From the NCBI GenBank assembly GCA_964250775.1, contig CAXUHK010000078.1, positions 1 to 18,557 of the forward strand: 18,557 bases of DNA. The letters run 5' to 3'. Below the pieces are notes generated by a model. That model was not told the origin of the DNA. It was given only the letters and a program-made list of their open reading frames with translations, and did no database searches. A program made the translations under genes and the position numbers. Below are positions 7,133 to 15,310 of the stretch, in pieces (the stretch's first letter is position 1; each line of letters starts with the position of its first letter). The stretch is from CAVRQM01 sp964250775. GTDB taxonomy: Bacteria > Pseudomonadota > Alphaproteobacteria > Acetobacterales > Acetobacteraceae.

Positions 7133-9252
7133 ACCGCGCCATGCTGATGCAGGCGCTGCGGGCGGTCGGCGGGCGGCAGGACCTGGTGCTGGTCGCCGTC
7201 CTGCTGCTGACCGTCAGCATGTTGATCATGCCGATGCCGGCCGGGCTGGCCGACGTGCTGATCGCCTGCAACCTCGGCGTCTCGGTGCTGCTGCTGATGG
7301 TGGCGGTCTACCTGCGCTCGCCGCTCGACCTCACGGCGCTGCCCGGCATCATCCTGGTCTCGACGGTGTTCCGCCTGGCGCTCGAAGTGACGGTGACGCG
7401 GCTGATCCTGACCGAGGCCGACGCCGGCGCCATCGTGGAGACGTTCGGCCAGTTCGTCATCGCCGGCAACGTCGTGGTGGGCCTGGTGGTGTTCCTGATC
7501 ATCACGACGGTGCAGTTCATCGTCATCACCAAGGGCACCGAGCGGGTCGCCGAGGTGGGCGCCCGCTTCACGCTCGACGCGCTGCCCGGCAAGCAGATGA
7601 GCGTCGACAGCGACCTGCGCTCCGGCGACATCGACCAGGCCGAAGCACGCCGCAGGCGGGGCGACGTCGAGCGCGAGAGCGCGCTGCACGGCGCGATGGA
7701 CGGCGCCATGAAGTTCGTCAAGGGCGACGCCATCGCCGGCCTCATCATCATCCTGGTCAACCTGGTGGGCGGCATCGGCATCGGCGTCGCCCAGCACGGG
7801 ATGCCGATCGGCGACGCGCTGCGCACCTACACGCTGCTGACCGTGGGCGACGCGCTGATCTCGCAGATCCCGGCGCTGCTGCTCTCGCTCACCGCCGCCG
7901 TCGTCGTCACGCGGGTTGGCGGCCACGGCCTCGACCTCGGCCGCGACATGGTGGGCCAGCTCGTCGCCGACCGCGGCGCGCTGCGCCTCGCGGCGGCGGT
8001 GCTGGTCGGCATGGCGGCGATCCCGGGGTTCCCGAAGCCGGTGTTCCTGGTGCTGGCGATCGCCTTCCTCGCCGCGAGCAGGCCGGATTGGCGCGGCCTC
8101 ATGCGCCTCGTGGGCGCGCGGCGCGGCGCGGTCGAGGCCGAGGCCGTCGCGGTTGCCGACCGCGTCGCGCCGCCGTCGCGCCAGCCAAACGCGGAGGCGG
8201 CGGCGGAGGCCACGTCGCCGCTCGCGGTGAGCCTGTCCCCGGCCCTGCTGGCGGCAATCGGGGGCGCGGCGCTCGAGCGGCTGCTGGCCACGGCCACCGA
8301 GCAGGTGGAACAGGAACTCGGCCTCAAATGCCCCAGGCCCATGCTGCGCGCCGCGGCGCGCGAGGGGATGCGCTACTCGATCGACCTGGAGGACGTGCCG
8401 ATCGAGGAGAACGAGCTGCGGCCCGACCGGCTGCTGCTGCGCGACGACCCGGTGCACCTCGAGCTGGCCGACATCGCCGCCGAGCAGGGGCCGCCGCTGC
8501 TGGGAGCCAAGCCGTCGTTCTGGATCGACAGGTCGCAGGAGGCGCGGCTGCGCAGCTCGGGGATCGGCTTCAGCGACGCGGGCGCCGTGATCGCGGCCAG
8601 GCTGCGCGCGGTGCTGCGACGGCAGGCGCCGCACTTCATGGGCCTGCAGGAGGCGAGGAACCTGATCCAGCGCATCGAGCCGCAGTTCGGCGACCTGGTG
8701 CGCGAGACCAACCGGATCGTGCCGATGCAGAAGCTGGCCGAGATCCTGCGCCGCCTGGTCGAGGAGGAGGTGTCGCTGCGCAACGTCCGGCTGATCCTGG
8801 AGACGCTGGTCGAATGGGGCGAGCGCGAGGGCCGGGTGCTGATGCTGGTCGAGTACGTGCGCCAGGCGCTGGCGCGCCAGATCTGCCACCGCCACGCCAA
8901 CCCGCAGAAGCTGATCTCGGCCTACGTGCTGTCGCAGGACACCGAGCAGCTCGTGCGCGAGGCCATCCGCGACACCGCGGGCGGCCCGTTCCTGGCGCTC
9001 GATTCCGAGGTCGCCGACCGCCTGGTCGCGGTGTTCCGCGAGCGGCTCGGCGCGCACGAGCCCGGGCCGGGGCAGCCGGTCATCGTGACCTCGGTCGACG
9101 TGCGCCGCTTCGTGCGCGGCCTGCTGGCCAGGAACGGGCTCGATGTCGCGATCCTGTCGTACCAGGATTTGGCGCCCGAGTTCCCGGTGCAGCCGATCAG
9201 CCCGATCGGTCTACGCGCCGTGCCGCAGCCGCTCGCCGCCGTCGCGAGCTGA
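7129..9252 (+). CDS. sctV: Type III secretion export-gate protein SctV (FHIPEP family)
   Basis: A 707-residue major export-apparatus protein, the expected size for YscV/LcrD. The N-terminal half (about 18-330) has some seven to eight membrane helices. It includes the FHIPEP-family signature at 139-162, starting RVAEVGARFTLDALPGKQM, and the preceding FRLALEVTVTRLIL helix. A variable linker (about 330-370) leads to the cytoplasmic domain that forms a nonameric ring and receives substrates and chaperones. Conserved parts of this domain include RNLIQRIEPQFGDLVRE and LRNVRLILETLVEWG. The start at 7129 overlaps the sctY stop by ATGA. An upstream SctX-SctY pair is found in the Ysc family, which separates this gene from flagellar flhA and from Hrp1 or SPI systems. 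The gene appears intact. It is the strongest evidence that the organism carries a T3SS. Confidence 0.97.
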   Translation: MNRAMLMQALRAVGGRQDLVLVAVLLLTVSMLIMPMPAGLADVLIACNLGVSVLLLMVAVYLRSPLDLTALPGIILVSTVFRLALEVTVTRLILTEADAGAIVETFGQFVIAGNVVVGLVVFLIITTVQFIVITKGTERVAEVGARFTLDALPGKQMSVDSDLRSGDIDQAEARRRRGDVERESALHGAMDGAMKFVKGDAIAGLIIILVNLVGGIGIGVAQHGMPIGDALRTYTLLTVGDALISQIPALLLSLTAAVVVTRVGGHGLDLGRDMVGQLVADRGALRLAAAVLVGMAAIPGFPKPVFLVLAIAFLAASRPDWRGLMRLVGARRGAVEAEAVAVADRVAPPSRQPNAEAAAEATSPLAVSLSPALLAAIGGAALERLLATATEQVEQELGLKCPRPMLRAAAREGMRYSIDLEDVPIEENELRPDRLLLRDDPVHLELADIAAEQGPPLLGAKPSFWIDRSQEARLRSSGIGFSDAGAVIAARLRAVLRRQAPHFMGLQEARNLIQRIEPQFGDLVRETNRIVPMQKLAEILRRLVEEEVSLRNVRLILETLVEWGEREGRVLMLVEYVRQALARQICHRHANPQKLISAYVLSQDTEQLVREAIRDTAGGPFLALDSEVADRLVAVFRERLGAHEPGPGQPVIVTSVDVRRFVRGLLARNGLDVAILSYQDLAPEFPVQPISPIGLRAVPQPLAAVAS

Positions 9253-9291
9253 CGCTCCCGCAAACCGCTTCAAGACAGGAGGAAACATCCC

Positions 9292-9984
9292 ATGCGACTC
9301 ATGATCGTGCTGCGTGACGCCACGCTGGCGGAGGAAACCGCGGCGGAACTGCAGGAAGCGGGGTTCGGCACCGACGCATTCGGCGGCATCGCCGACGCGT
9401 CCGAGGCGCTGCGCGGCGGCCATTACGACATGGTGGTGCTGGAGAGCCGCCTGCATGACGGCGACGCGATCGGCTGGCTGCGCGGCCGCGGCCGCGACAA
9501 GCTGGCCGGCGCCGCCTTCGTCATCGTGCTGGCCGACCGGGAGGAGGATCGCGTCGCCGCGCTCGAGGCGGGCGCCGACGACAGCGTCCGCTGCGTGGTC
9601 GGGATGCGCGAGCTGGTGGCGCGCATCCGCGCCGTGTTGCGCCGGCCGCGCACGGTGGCGGACAGCCGCCTGACGCTGGGCGACCTCAGCCTGTGCACGA
9701 TCGGGCGGGAGGCCAGCGTCGATGGCCGGTCGCTGCCGATGCAGCGGCGCGAGACCGCCATCCTGGAGGCGCTGCTGCGCCGCAGCGGCCATGTCGTGCC
9801 GCGCCCGCTGCTGGAGCAGGACATCTACGGGCTGCAGGCGGAAGTCTGTCCGAACTCGCTGGAGGTGCGGATCAGCCGCATCCGCCGCCAGCTCGCCGAG
9901 GCGGGATCGGCGGCCACGATCGAGACCGTTCGCGGCGTCGGCTACAAGGTCGTCACCTCGGCGCAGGCGGCGGCGCACGCTTGA
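9292..9984 (+). CDS. OmpR/PhoB-family response regulator with degenerate receiver
   Basis: A 230-residue regulator with a receiver (about 1-120) and a winged-helix DNA-binding domain (about 130-225). The latter is typical, with the NSLEVRISRIRRQL recognition helix region and IETVRGVGYKV wing. The receiver keeps the fold but not the chemistry. One of the two acidic metal-site residues is lost (R8, D9 kept). The phospho-acceptor Asp is Glu51 (in VVLESRLHDGD), the switch Thr/Ser is Ala81, and the invariant Lys is Cys101. It is therefore probably not phosphorylated and may act constitutively, as reported for the Chlamydia regulator ChxR. GGAGG lies 9 nt before the ATG. It follows sctV by 39 nt and ends 8 nt from the convergent ABC gene, so it is the last gene of the T3SS operon and a likely T3SS regulator. 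No partner kinase is present. Confidence 0.9.
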   Translation: MRLMIVLRDATLAEETAAELQEAGFGTDAFGGIADASEALRGGHYDMVVLESRLHDGDAIGWLRGRGRDKLAGAAFVIVLADREEDRVAALEAGADDSVRCVVGMRELVARIRAVLRRPRTVADSRLTLGDLSLCTIGREASVDGRSLPMQRRETAILEALLRRSGHVVPRPLLEQDIYGLQAEVCPNSLEVRISRIRRQLAEAGSAATIETVRGVGYKVVTSAQAAAHA

Positions 9985-9992
9985 CGGAAGGC

Positions 9993-11840
9993 TCAGCGGT
10001 AGCCCGTCGCCTGCAACTCAAACAGCTCGGCGTAGCGGCCGCCCTGGGCCAGCAGCTCGGCGTGCGTGCCGCTGGCCTCCACGCGACCGGCTTCGATGAC
10101 CAGGATGCGGTCGGCCATGCGCACGCTGCTGAACCGGTGCGAGATCAGCACCGCGGTGCGCCCGGCGCCGAGGTCGCGGAAGCGCTGGAACACCTCGAAC
10201 TCGGCGCGCGCATCCAGCGCCGCGGTCGGCTCGTCGAGGATCAGCAGGCTGGCGTCGCGCATGTAGGCGCGGGCGATGGCGACCTTCTGCCACTCGCCCC
10301 CGGAGAGTTCGAGGCCGCCGCGGAAGCGCCGCCCCACCATCTGGTCGAAGCCGCGCGGCAGCCGGCGGATCACCGCGAGGGCCAGGCCGCGCGCCGCAGC
10401 CTGCTCAATGCGCTCGCGCTCGCCACGCGCCTCGATGCGGCCCACCGCGATGTTGTCGGCGGCGGTGAGGTCGTAGCGCACGAAGTCCTGGAAGATCACG
10501 CCGATGGCGCCGCGCAGCTCGTCGAGCGCGTAGTCGCGGAGGTCGTGGCCGTCGAGCAGGACGCGGCCCTCGTCGGGGTCGTACAGCCGGGTCAGCAGCT
10601 TGACGATGGTGGTCTTGCCGGCGCCGTTCTCGCCCACCAGCGCCAGCACCTCGCCGCGGCCGACGTCGAAGCTGAGGTGGCGCACCGCCCAGCGGTCCTG
10701 GCCGGGGTAGCGGAAGCCCACGTCCTCGAAGGCGATGCCGGAGCCGAGCGCCTTCGGGAACGGAAGCGGCCGGGCTGGCGAGACGATGCCACCCTGCGTG
10801 CCCAGGAAGCCGAACAGGTCCTGCAAGTAGAGCGCCTGCGACGCCAGTGACGACAGGCCGCCGAGCAGGCCCTCGAGCAGGCCGCGCAGGCGCAGGAACG
10901 AGGCGGCGAGGAAGGTGAGGTCGCCGACGGTGAGCCAGCCCGCGACGGCGGAGACGGCGAGCCAGGCATACGCCGCGTAGTAGCCGACGCTGCCCAGCGC
11001 CGCGAGGCCGGCGCCCCACAGCGCCCGGCGCGTGGCGAACGCCTGGTTCTCGCGCTGCATGGCGGTGGCGAGCGCCCGGTAGCGCTCGACCAGGAAGCCG
11101 TTCAGGCCGAACAGCTTCACCTCCTTCGCGGTCTCGGTGCTGGCGCCGACCTGGCGCAGGTAGTCGAGCTCGCGGCGCTCGGCGGTGCGCTTGACGCTGA
11201 GCGCGTAGGCGAGGGCGTTGAACCGCGCCTCGCCCAGGAAGGCGGGCACCAGGGCGGCCGCCAGCAGCAGGATCAGCCAGGGGGCGTAGGCGGCGATGCC
11301 GGCCGCGAAGCCGGCCAGGGTGAGCAGGTCCTGCGCCTGGCCGAACATCAGGCTGATGAGGCCGGTGCGGCCGCTGGCCTGGCGCCGGGCGCGGTCGAGC
11401 TGGTCCTGGGTCTCGCTGTCCTCGAAGTCGCGCAGGTCGAGGCTCGCGGCGTGTCGCATCAGGCGCAGGCTGGCGGCGTTGCTGAAGCGCTCGGAGAGCG
11501 ACTGGTCGAGCAGCGACACCGCCCGGCCGAGCCCGTCGGCCGCGACCGCAAGCGCCAGCTCGGCGGCCAAAAGGACCAGCAGGTGCCACAGCAGCCCGCT
11601 GGCGAGCCAGCCGGCCACCCCTCCCGCCGGCCCGGCCGGGCNNNNNNNNNNCCCCCCCCCGCGGCCCCCCCCCCGCCCCCCCCCCCCCCCCGGCGGGGGG
11701 GGGGGGGGGGCCGGGCGGGAGAGGTGGACCACCTCGTCGATGATGAGCTTGCCCACGAACAGCGTCGCGACCGGCAGCGCGGCCCGGGCCAGGCGCAGGA
11801 GGAGCAGCGCCAGGGTGAGCGCCGGGCTGGTGCGCCACAC
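9993..11840 (-). CDS. ABC transporter, fused membrane and ATP-binding domains, interrupted by an assembly gap
   Basis: An ABC exporter-type half-transporter with N-terminal membrane helices (about 1-340) and a C-terminal ATPase. The ATPase has Walker A GENGAGKTT (near residue 405), Q-loop VIFQDF, signature LSGGEWQK, Walker B LLILDEPTAALD and switch ISHRF. The last base is 8 nt from the convergent regulator stop. Positions 11642-11651 are N, flanked by C and G runs, so residues around 44-67 (Pro/Gly repeats) are not real sequence. Both sides nevertheless fit one gene, the gap falling in the loop after the first helix (IIDEVVHLSR then WLASGLLWHLL). GTG 11840 is the first canonical start. Upstream codons in the same frame still look coding (LGALRQLPPFLALVWRTS), so the true start is probably earlier. 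Substrate unknown. Only 217 nt separate it from ureD on the same strand. Confidence 0.85.
   Translation of the reverse strand: MWRTSPALTLALLLLRLARAALPVATLFVGKLIIDEVVHLSRPAPPPPPPGGGGGRGGGRGGGXXXXPAGPAGGVAGWLASGLLWHLLVLLAAELALAVAADGLGRAVSLLDQSLSERFSNAASLRLMRHAASLDLRDFEDSETQDQLDRARRQASGRTGLISLMFGQAQDLLTLAGFAAGIAAYAPWLILLLAAALVPAFLGEARFNALAYALSVKRTAERRELDYLRQVGASTETAKEVKLFGLNGFLVERYRALATAMQRENQAFATRRALWGAGLAALGSVGYYAAYAWLAVSAVAGWLTVGDLTFLAASFLRLRGLLEGLLGGLSSLASQALYLQDLFGFLGTQGGIVSPARPLPFPKALGSGIAFEDVGFRYPGQDRWAVRHLSFDVGRGEVLALVGENGAGKTTIVKLLTRLYDPDEGRVLLDGHDLRDYALDELRGAIGVIFQDFVRYDLTAADNIAVGRIEARGERERIEQAAARGLALAVIRRLPRGFDQMVGRRFRGGLELSGGEWQKVAIARAYMRDASLLILDEPTAALDARAEFEVFQRFRDLGAGRTAVLISHRFSSVRMADRILVIEAGRVEASGTHAELLAQGGRYAELFELQATGYR
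11642..11651. other. Assembly gap (10 N)
   Basis: Ten consecutive unknown bases, probably a placeholder of fixed size, inside the membrane domain of the ABC transporter gene. The apparent reading frame across it has no weight. Confidence 0.98.
11652..11710. repeat. Poly-C / poly-G low-complexity tract beside the gap, likely artefact
   Basis: Nearly pure C (11652-11691, broken by a few G) turns into nearly pure G (11692-11710). In frame it encodes only Pro and Gly runs that do not fit an ABC transporter loop. A C-run and G-run facing each other next to N bases is what poor-quality read ends produce, so it should not be read as biology. Confidence 0.8.
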
Positions 11841-12057
11841 CAGCGCCAGGAAGGGCGGCAGTTGGCGCAGCGCGCCGAGCCTGTCGGCGGCAACGCGCTG
11901 GCCCGGCGTTCGACTGGATATGTCGGCTCTCCACGGGGCGCGAGGGCGCCGTTGCGGGGTGATGCGGCACCCACCCGTCGTCCGGGCTTGAGGCGGCAGG
12001 GATGGGCTACGCCCGCTGCCATGGCAACCATCGGAGACTATGCCGCGTGGGCCAGGG

Positions 12058-12969
12058 TCATGCCAGATGGCCGGAAGCGCTCAGCCGCAAGCTGCTGGTG
12101 GGAGCGGCCGATCCGTTCGCGCTTGCGTCGCACGACGGCCGCAAAGGGTGATCCCCCTTGCGACGCGAGGGCGGCGGCGCGCCGTAGAGCACGCGGCGGG
12201 CGCCGACCCAGGCGGCATGGATGCCGGCCGCAACCGTGCGGAGGTCGTGCGCGGCGAGGCGCACGCCAATCCCGGCATCGCCGCCCGGCAGGCTGCTTGC
12301 CGCACCGTAGAGGCCGGGCATCGCGGCAAACCCGGCGGTCAGCTCGGCGGCCAGGGGCGCCAACACGGCGGCGCGCCCGGGCGCCGCGAGCAGGACGGAG
12401 CCGAAGGCCGCGTACCGCGCCATCGTGCCGCGGCCGAACCCGGCGACGTCCATCCGGTCGATCAGCACGGGATCGCCGCCGCAGCGCAGGATCGTGGTCG
12501 AGGCGAGCCGCCGAAAGCCGCGCCCCTTGGCCTCGGGGTCGTAGGCCGTGAAGGCGTCCGACACCAGCGCCATGCCGCCGTCGGCGCAATCGACCTCGAT
12601 CGTCTGGTCGAGCGCCGCATCGGCAAACAGGATGCGCGGTTCGGGCAGGTACTCCATGTAGCCGCCGCCGTCCACGATGATGCCGACCGTGTCCCCGGTC
12701 GCAAGGCCGGGGCCGGCGCGTTGGATGCAGGAGGCGCCCTGGGTCGTGACATGGGCCGCGGCATTGGCTTGGACATGGAAGCGCTGCAGCAGGCGATCCC
12801 CGCCGTGCACGGCGCCGCTGCTCGTCTGCAGGATGACGGTCAGCATGTGGGCCGGCGCGCGGTCGAGCGCGAAGGTGCGCGTCAGCACGAACGGCCAGCG
12901 GAACAGCCGGCGGCTCAGCACGGTCCGGTCGCCGCGTCGCGCGAAGGCGAGGTCGAGCTGGGCGGTCAG
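12058..12969 (-). CDS. ureD: Urease accessory protein UreD (probable CTG start)
   Basis: UreD (UreH) forms the scaffold with UreF and UreG that delivers nickel to apo-urease. The protein, about 300 residues, has the family pattern: a SRRLFRWPFVLTRTF strand, then the GGDRLLQRFHVQANAAAHVT segment, then QGASCIQRA, EYLPEPRILFADA and the long beta-rich core. The first canonical start is GTG at 12921, but the 16 codons before it (LTAQLDLAFARRGDRT) match the conserved first strand of UreD. No ATG, GTG or TTG lies between the preceding in-frame stop and 12921. The only plausible start is CTG at 12969, which overlaps the ureG stop as CTGA, the same coupling as the ATGA junction upstream. No ribosome site is seen. 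It is the last gene of the urease operon. The C-terminal 40 residues are low-complexity. Confidence 0.88.
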   Translation of the reverse strand: MTAQLDLAFARRGDRTVLSRRLFRWPFVLTRTFALDRAPAHMLTVILQTSSGAVHGGDRLLQRFHVQANAAAHVTTQGASCIQRAGPGLATGDTVGIIVDGGGYMEYLPEPRILFADAALDQTIEVDCADGGMALVSDAFTAYDPEAKGRGFRRLASTTILRCGGDPVLIDRMDVAGFGRGTMARYAAFGSVLLAAPGRAAVLAPLAAELTAGFAAMPGLYGAASSLPGGDAGIGVRLAAHDLRTVAAGIHAAWVGARRVLYGAPPPSRRKGDHPLRPSCDASANGSAAPTSSLRLSASGHLA

Positions 12970-13598
12970 GCGCGGAACAACACGTCACGCTCGATGGCCG
13001 CCACTACGGCATCGACGCCTTCGCCCTTGCGGCAGTTGGTGAGCAGCACCGGGCGGTTGCCACGCACCGCGAGGGCCTGTTCGTGCATCCGTGCCAGGTC
13101 TACGCCGACATGGGGCGCCAGGTCGGTCTTGTTGATGACCAGCAGGTCGCAGCGGATCACGCCGGGACCGCGCTTGCGCGGGATGTCGTCACCGCCGCCG
13201 ACATCGATCACGAACATCCAGAAATCGGTCAGGTCTCGGGAGAAGGTGGAGGCGAGGTTGTCGCCGCCGCTCTCCAGCAGGATGAGTTCCACGCCGGGGA
13301 AGCGGCGCTCCAACTCGTCCGCGGCCTCGATGTTCAGCGTCGGATCCTCGCGGATCACGGTGTGCGGGCAGGCGCCGGCCTCCACCGCCGAGACGCGTGC
13401 CGGATCGATCAGCCCGGAGCGCCGGATGCGCTCGGCATCCTCGGCGGTGACGAGGTCGTTGGTGATGACCGCGAGGTCGACGCCGCGTGCGAGCAGGGCG
13501 GGGATCAGCCGCTCCACCAGCGCCGTCTTGCCCGAGCCGACCGGGCCGCCGATGCCGACCCGCGCCGCCGCGACCCTGCCCATCGCAGGCCGGGTCAT
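12966..13598 (-). CDS. ureG: Urease accessory GTPase UreG
   Basis: A 210-residue SIMIBI-class GTPase that drives nickel insertion into urease. The P-loop GGPVGSGKT is at residues 17-25. The nickel-binding CPH motif appears in EAGACPHTVIRED. The segment LILLESGGDNLASTFS is the family-specific switch region and NKTDLAP is the guanine-specificity motif. The length is normal for the family. The start at 13598 overlaps the ureC stop as ATGA; the longer open frame upstream is only a shadow within ureC. The sequence appears intact. It functions with UreD, UreF and UreE from the same operon. Confidence 0.97.
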   Translation of the reverse strand: MTRPAMGRVAAARVGIGGPVGSGKTALVERLIPALLARGVDLAVITNDLVTAEDAERIRRSGLIDPARVSAVEAGACPHTVIREDPTLNIEAADELERRFPGVELILLESGGDNLASTFSRDLTDFWMFVIDVGGGDDIPRKRGPGVIRCDLLVINKTDLAPHVGVDLARMHEQALAVRGNRPVLLTNCRKGEGVDAVVAAIERDVLFRA

Positions 13599-15301
13599 CG
13601 CAGCATGTACCTCCGGGCGAGCGGCACCTTGGTCGCGGGCGGGCAGGTCAGCAGCTTGCCGTCGGCCCGCACCTCGAAGGTCTGCGGATCGACCTCGACG
13701 ACGGGCATCGCGGCGTTGCGCACCATGTCGGCCTTGCGCAGCTTCCGCACGTTCCTGATCGGCACCATGCGCTTGCCCAGGCCGAGCTTGCGCCCGACAT
13801 CGGCCTGCTCGGCGAGCCTGGATACGAAGTTCACGCCCAACCGCTGCGGCGCCGCGCCGAGCGCGCCCCACATGCGTTTCTGGATCATCGGCTCGGCGAG
13901 GCCGAGGCTGCCGTTGCCGTCGCCCATCGCGGCCCAGACGACGAAGCCGTTCTTGATGACCAGGTATGGCTTGATGCCGAACGAGGCACGCGGCCAGAGC
14001 ACGAGGTCGGCCATCTTGCCCACCTCGATCGAGCCGACATGGTGGTCGATCCCGACCGCGATCGCCGGGTTGATGGTGAGCTTGGCGACATAGCGCTTGA
14101 TGCGCTCGTTGTCGGCCCGCGCCGTCGTCTCCTCCGGCAGCCGGCCGGTGCGCTGCTTCATGACGCTGGCGAGCTGCCAGCAATTGGCGACGTTCTCGGC
14201 GAGCCGCCCCATGCCCTGCGAGTCGGTGCCGAAGATCGAGATGGCGCCCATGTCGTGCAGGAGATCTTCCGCCGCCGCCGACTGCGCGCGCACGCGGGCC
14301 TCGCCGAAGGCCACGTCCTCGGGGATGCTGGTGTCGAGCTGGTGGCAGATCATCGTCATCGGCACCCCCTCCTCCAGCCCGTAGCCGGTGAACGGGTTGG
14401 TCGGGTTGGTCGAGGACGGGATGACGTTCGGGTACGAGACCACCTTCAGCAGGTCGGGCGCGTGGCCGCCGCCGGCGCCCTCGACGTGGTACATGTGGAT
14501 GGTCCGCCCCTCGACGGCCGCCATGGTGTCCTCGCAGAAGCCGAACTCGTTGATCGAATCGGTGTGCAGGTGGACGGCGAAATCGTTGCGCTCGGCGGCA
14601 ACGAGGCTTTGGTCGATCACCGCGGGGGCGGCGCCGAAGTCCTCGTGGATCTTGACCGACATGCCGCCGGCGGCGACGGATTCCTCGACCGCCTCGGCGT
14701 TGGACGCGCCGCGCCCGAACAGGGCGTAGTTGAGCGGCGAGAACTCGGTCGCCTGCAGGAAGCGGCCGAAGGTGGTGGCGCTGCCGCTGCTGACCTCGAA
14801 CAGCGCGCCGGGGCCGTTGCCGATCATGGTGGTCGTGCCGCCCGCGAGGGCATGGTCGGACTGCTCGGGCGAGCCCAGATGCGCGTGCGCCTCGACCGCG
14901 CCGGCGGTGACGATGAAGCCGGCGCCGATCACCGGCGAGGTGGTCTGGCCCACCACCATGTCCGGATGGATGCCGGGCATCACGTCGGGATTGCCGGCCT
15001 TGCCGATCCCCACGATCCGGCCGTCGCGGATGCCGATGTCGGCCTTGATGATCCCGGCCACCGCGTCGACGATGGTGGCGTTCATGATCACCAGGTCGAG
15101 GATCCCGTCCGACGATTTCAGGGCGCCATTGATCCCCTCGCCGTCGCGGAAGTTCTTGCCGGCGCCGATCAGCAGCTCGTGCCCATAGGCGGTGAAGTCC
15201 CGCTCGATCTCGGCGAACAACCCGGTGTCGCCGAGGCGCACGAGGTCGCCCGTGGTCGGCCCGTAGAGTTCGGCATAGGCCTGCCGGCTCAATGTCGCCA
15301 T
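13595..15301 (-). CDS. ureC: Urease subunit alpha UreC (divergent)
   Basis: The 568-residue catalytic subunit of nickel urease, hydrolysing urea to ammonia and carbamate. All active-site residues are present: His139 and His141 (EAHAHLG), Lys217 for carbamylation with His219 (SVKIHED), His246, His272 (YHVEGAGGGHAPD), flap Cys319 and His320 (MICHQLD), and Asp360 (GTDSQGMGR). From Lys217 to Asp360 the numbering equals that of Klebsiella UreC. The HxH pair is five positions later, and the stretch between it and Lys217 is five residues shorter, with GNGPGALFEVSSGSATTFGR instead of the usual GTGP...TPGPW region. The WICPQQ after HIH is replaced by LGSPEQ. It is therefore a divergent but probably active urease. 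It starts 9 nt after ureAB and overlaps ureG. Confidence 0.96.
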   Translation of the reverse strand: MATLSRQAYAELYGPTTGDLVRLGDTGLFAEIERDFTAYGHELLIGAGKNFRDGEGINGALKSSDGILDLVIMNATIVDAVAGIIKADIGIRDGRIVGIGKAGNPDVMPGIHPDMVVGQTTSPVIGAGFIVTAGAVEAHAHLGSPEQSDHALAGGTTTMIGNGPGALFEVSSGSATTFGRFLQATEFSPLNYALFGRGASNAEAVEESVAAGGMSVKIHEDFGAAPAVIDQSLVAAERNDFAVHLHTDSINEFGFCEDTMAAVEGRTIHMYHVEGAGGGHAPDLLKVVSYPNVIPSSTNPTNPFTGYGLEEGVPMTMICHQLDTSIPEDVAFGEARVRAQSAAAEDLLHDMGAISIFGTDSQGMGRLAENVANCWQLASVMKQRTGRLPEETTARADNERIKRYVAKLTINPAIAVGIDHHVGSIEVGKMADLVLWPRASFGIKPYLVIKNGFVVWAAMGDGNGSLGLAEPMIQKRMWGALGAAPQRLGVNFVSRLAEQADVGRKLGLGKRMVPIRNVRKLRKADMVRNAAMPVVEVDPQTFEVRADGKLLTCPPATKVPLARRYMLR

Positions 15302-15310
15302 GGCGTCGCC

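Noticed and set aside
7042..9057. 671-residue minus-strand open frame opposite sctV
   Set aside because: It is antisense to an intact sctV carrying the FHIPEP signature and has a His/Gln/Arg-rich mirror composition.
11652..11710. G-quadruplex or regulatory homopolymer tract
   Set aside because: Adjacency to N bases and the Pro/Gly-run translation point to a sequencing artefact rather than a structure.
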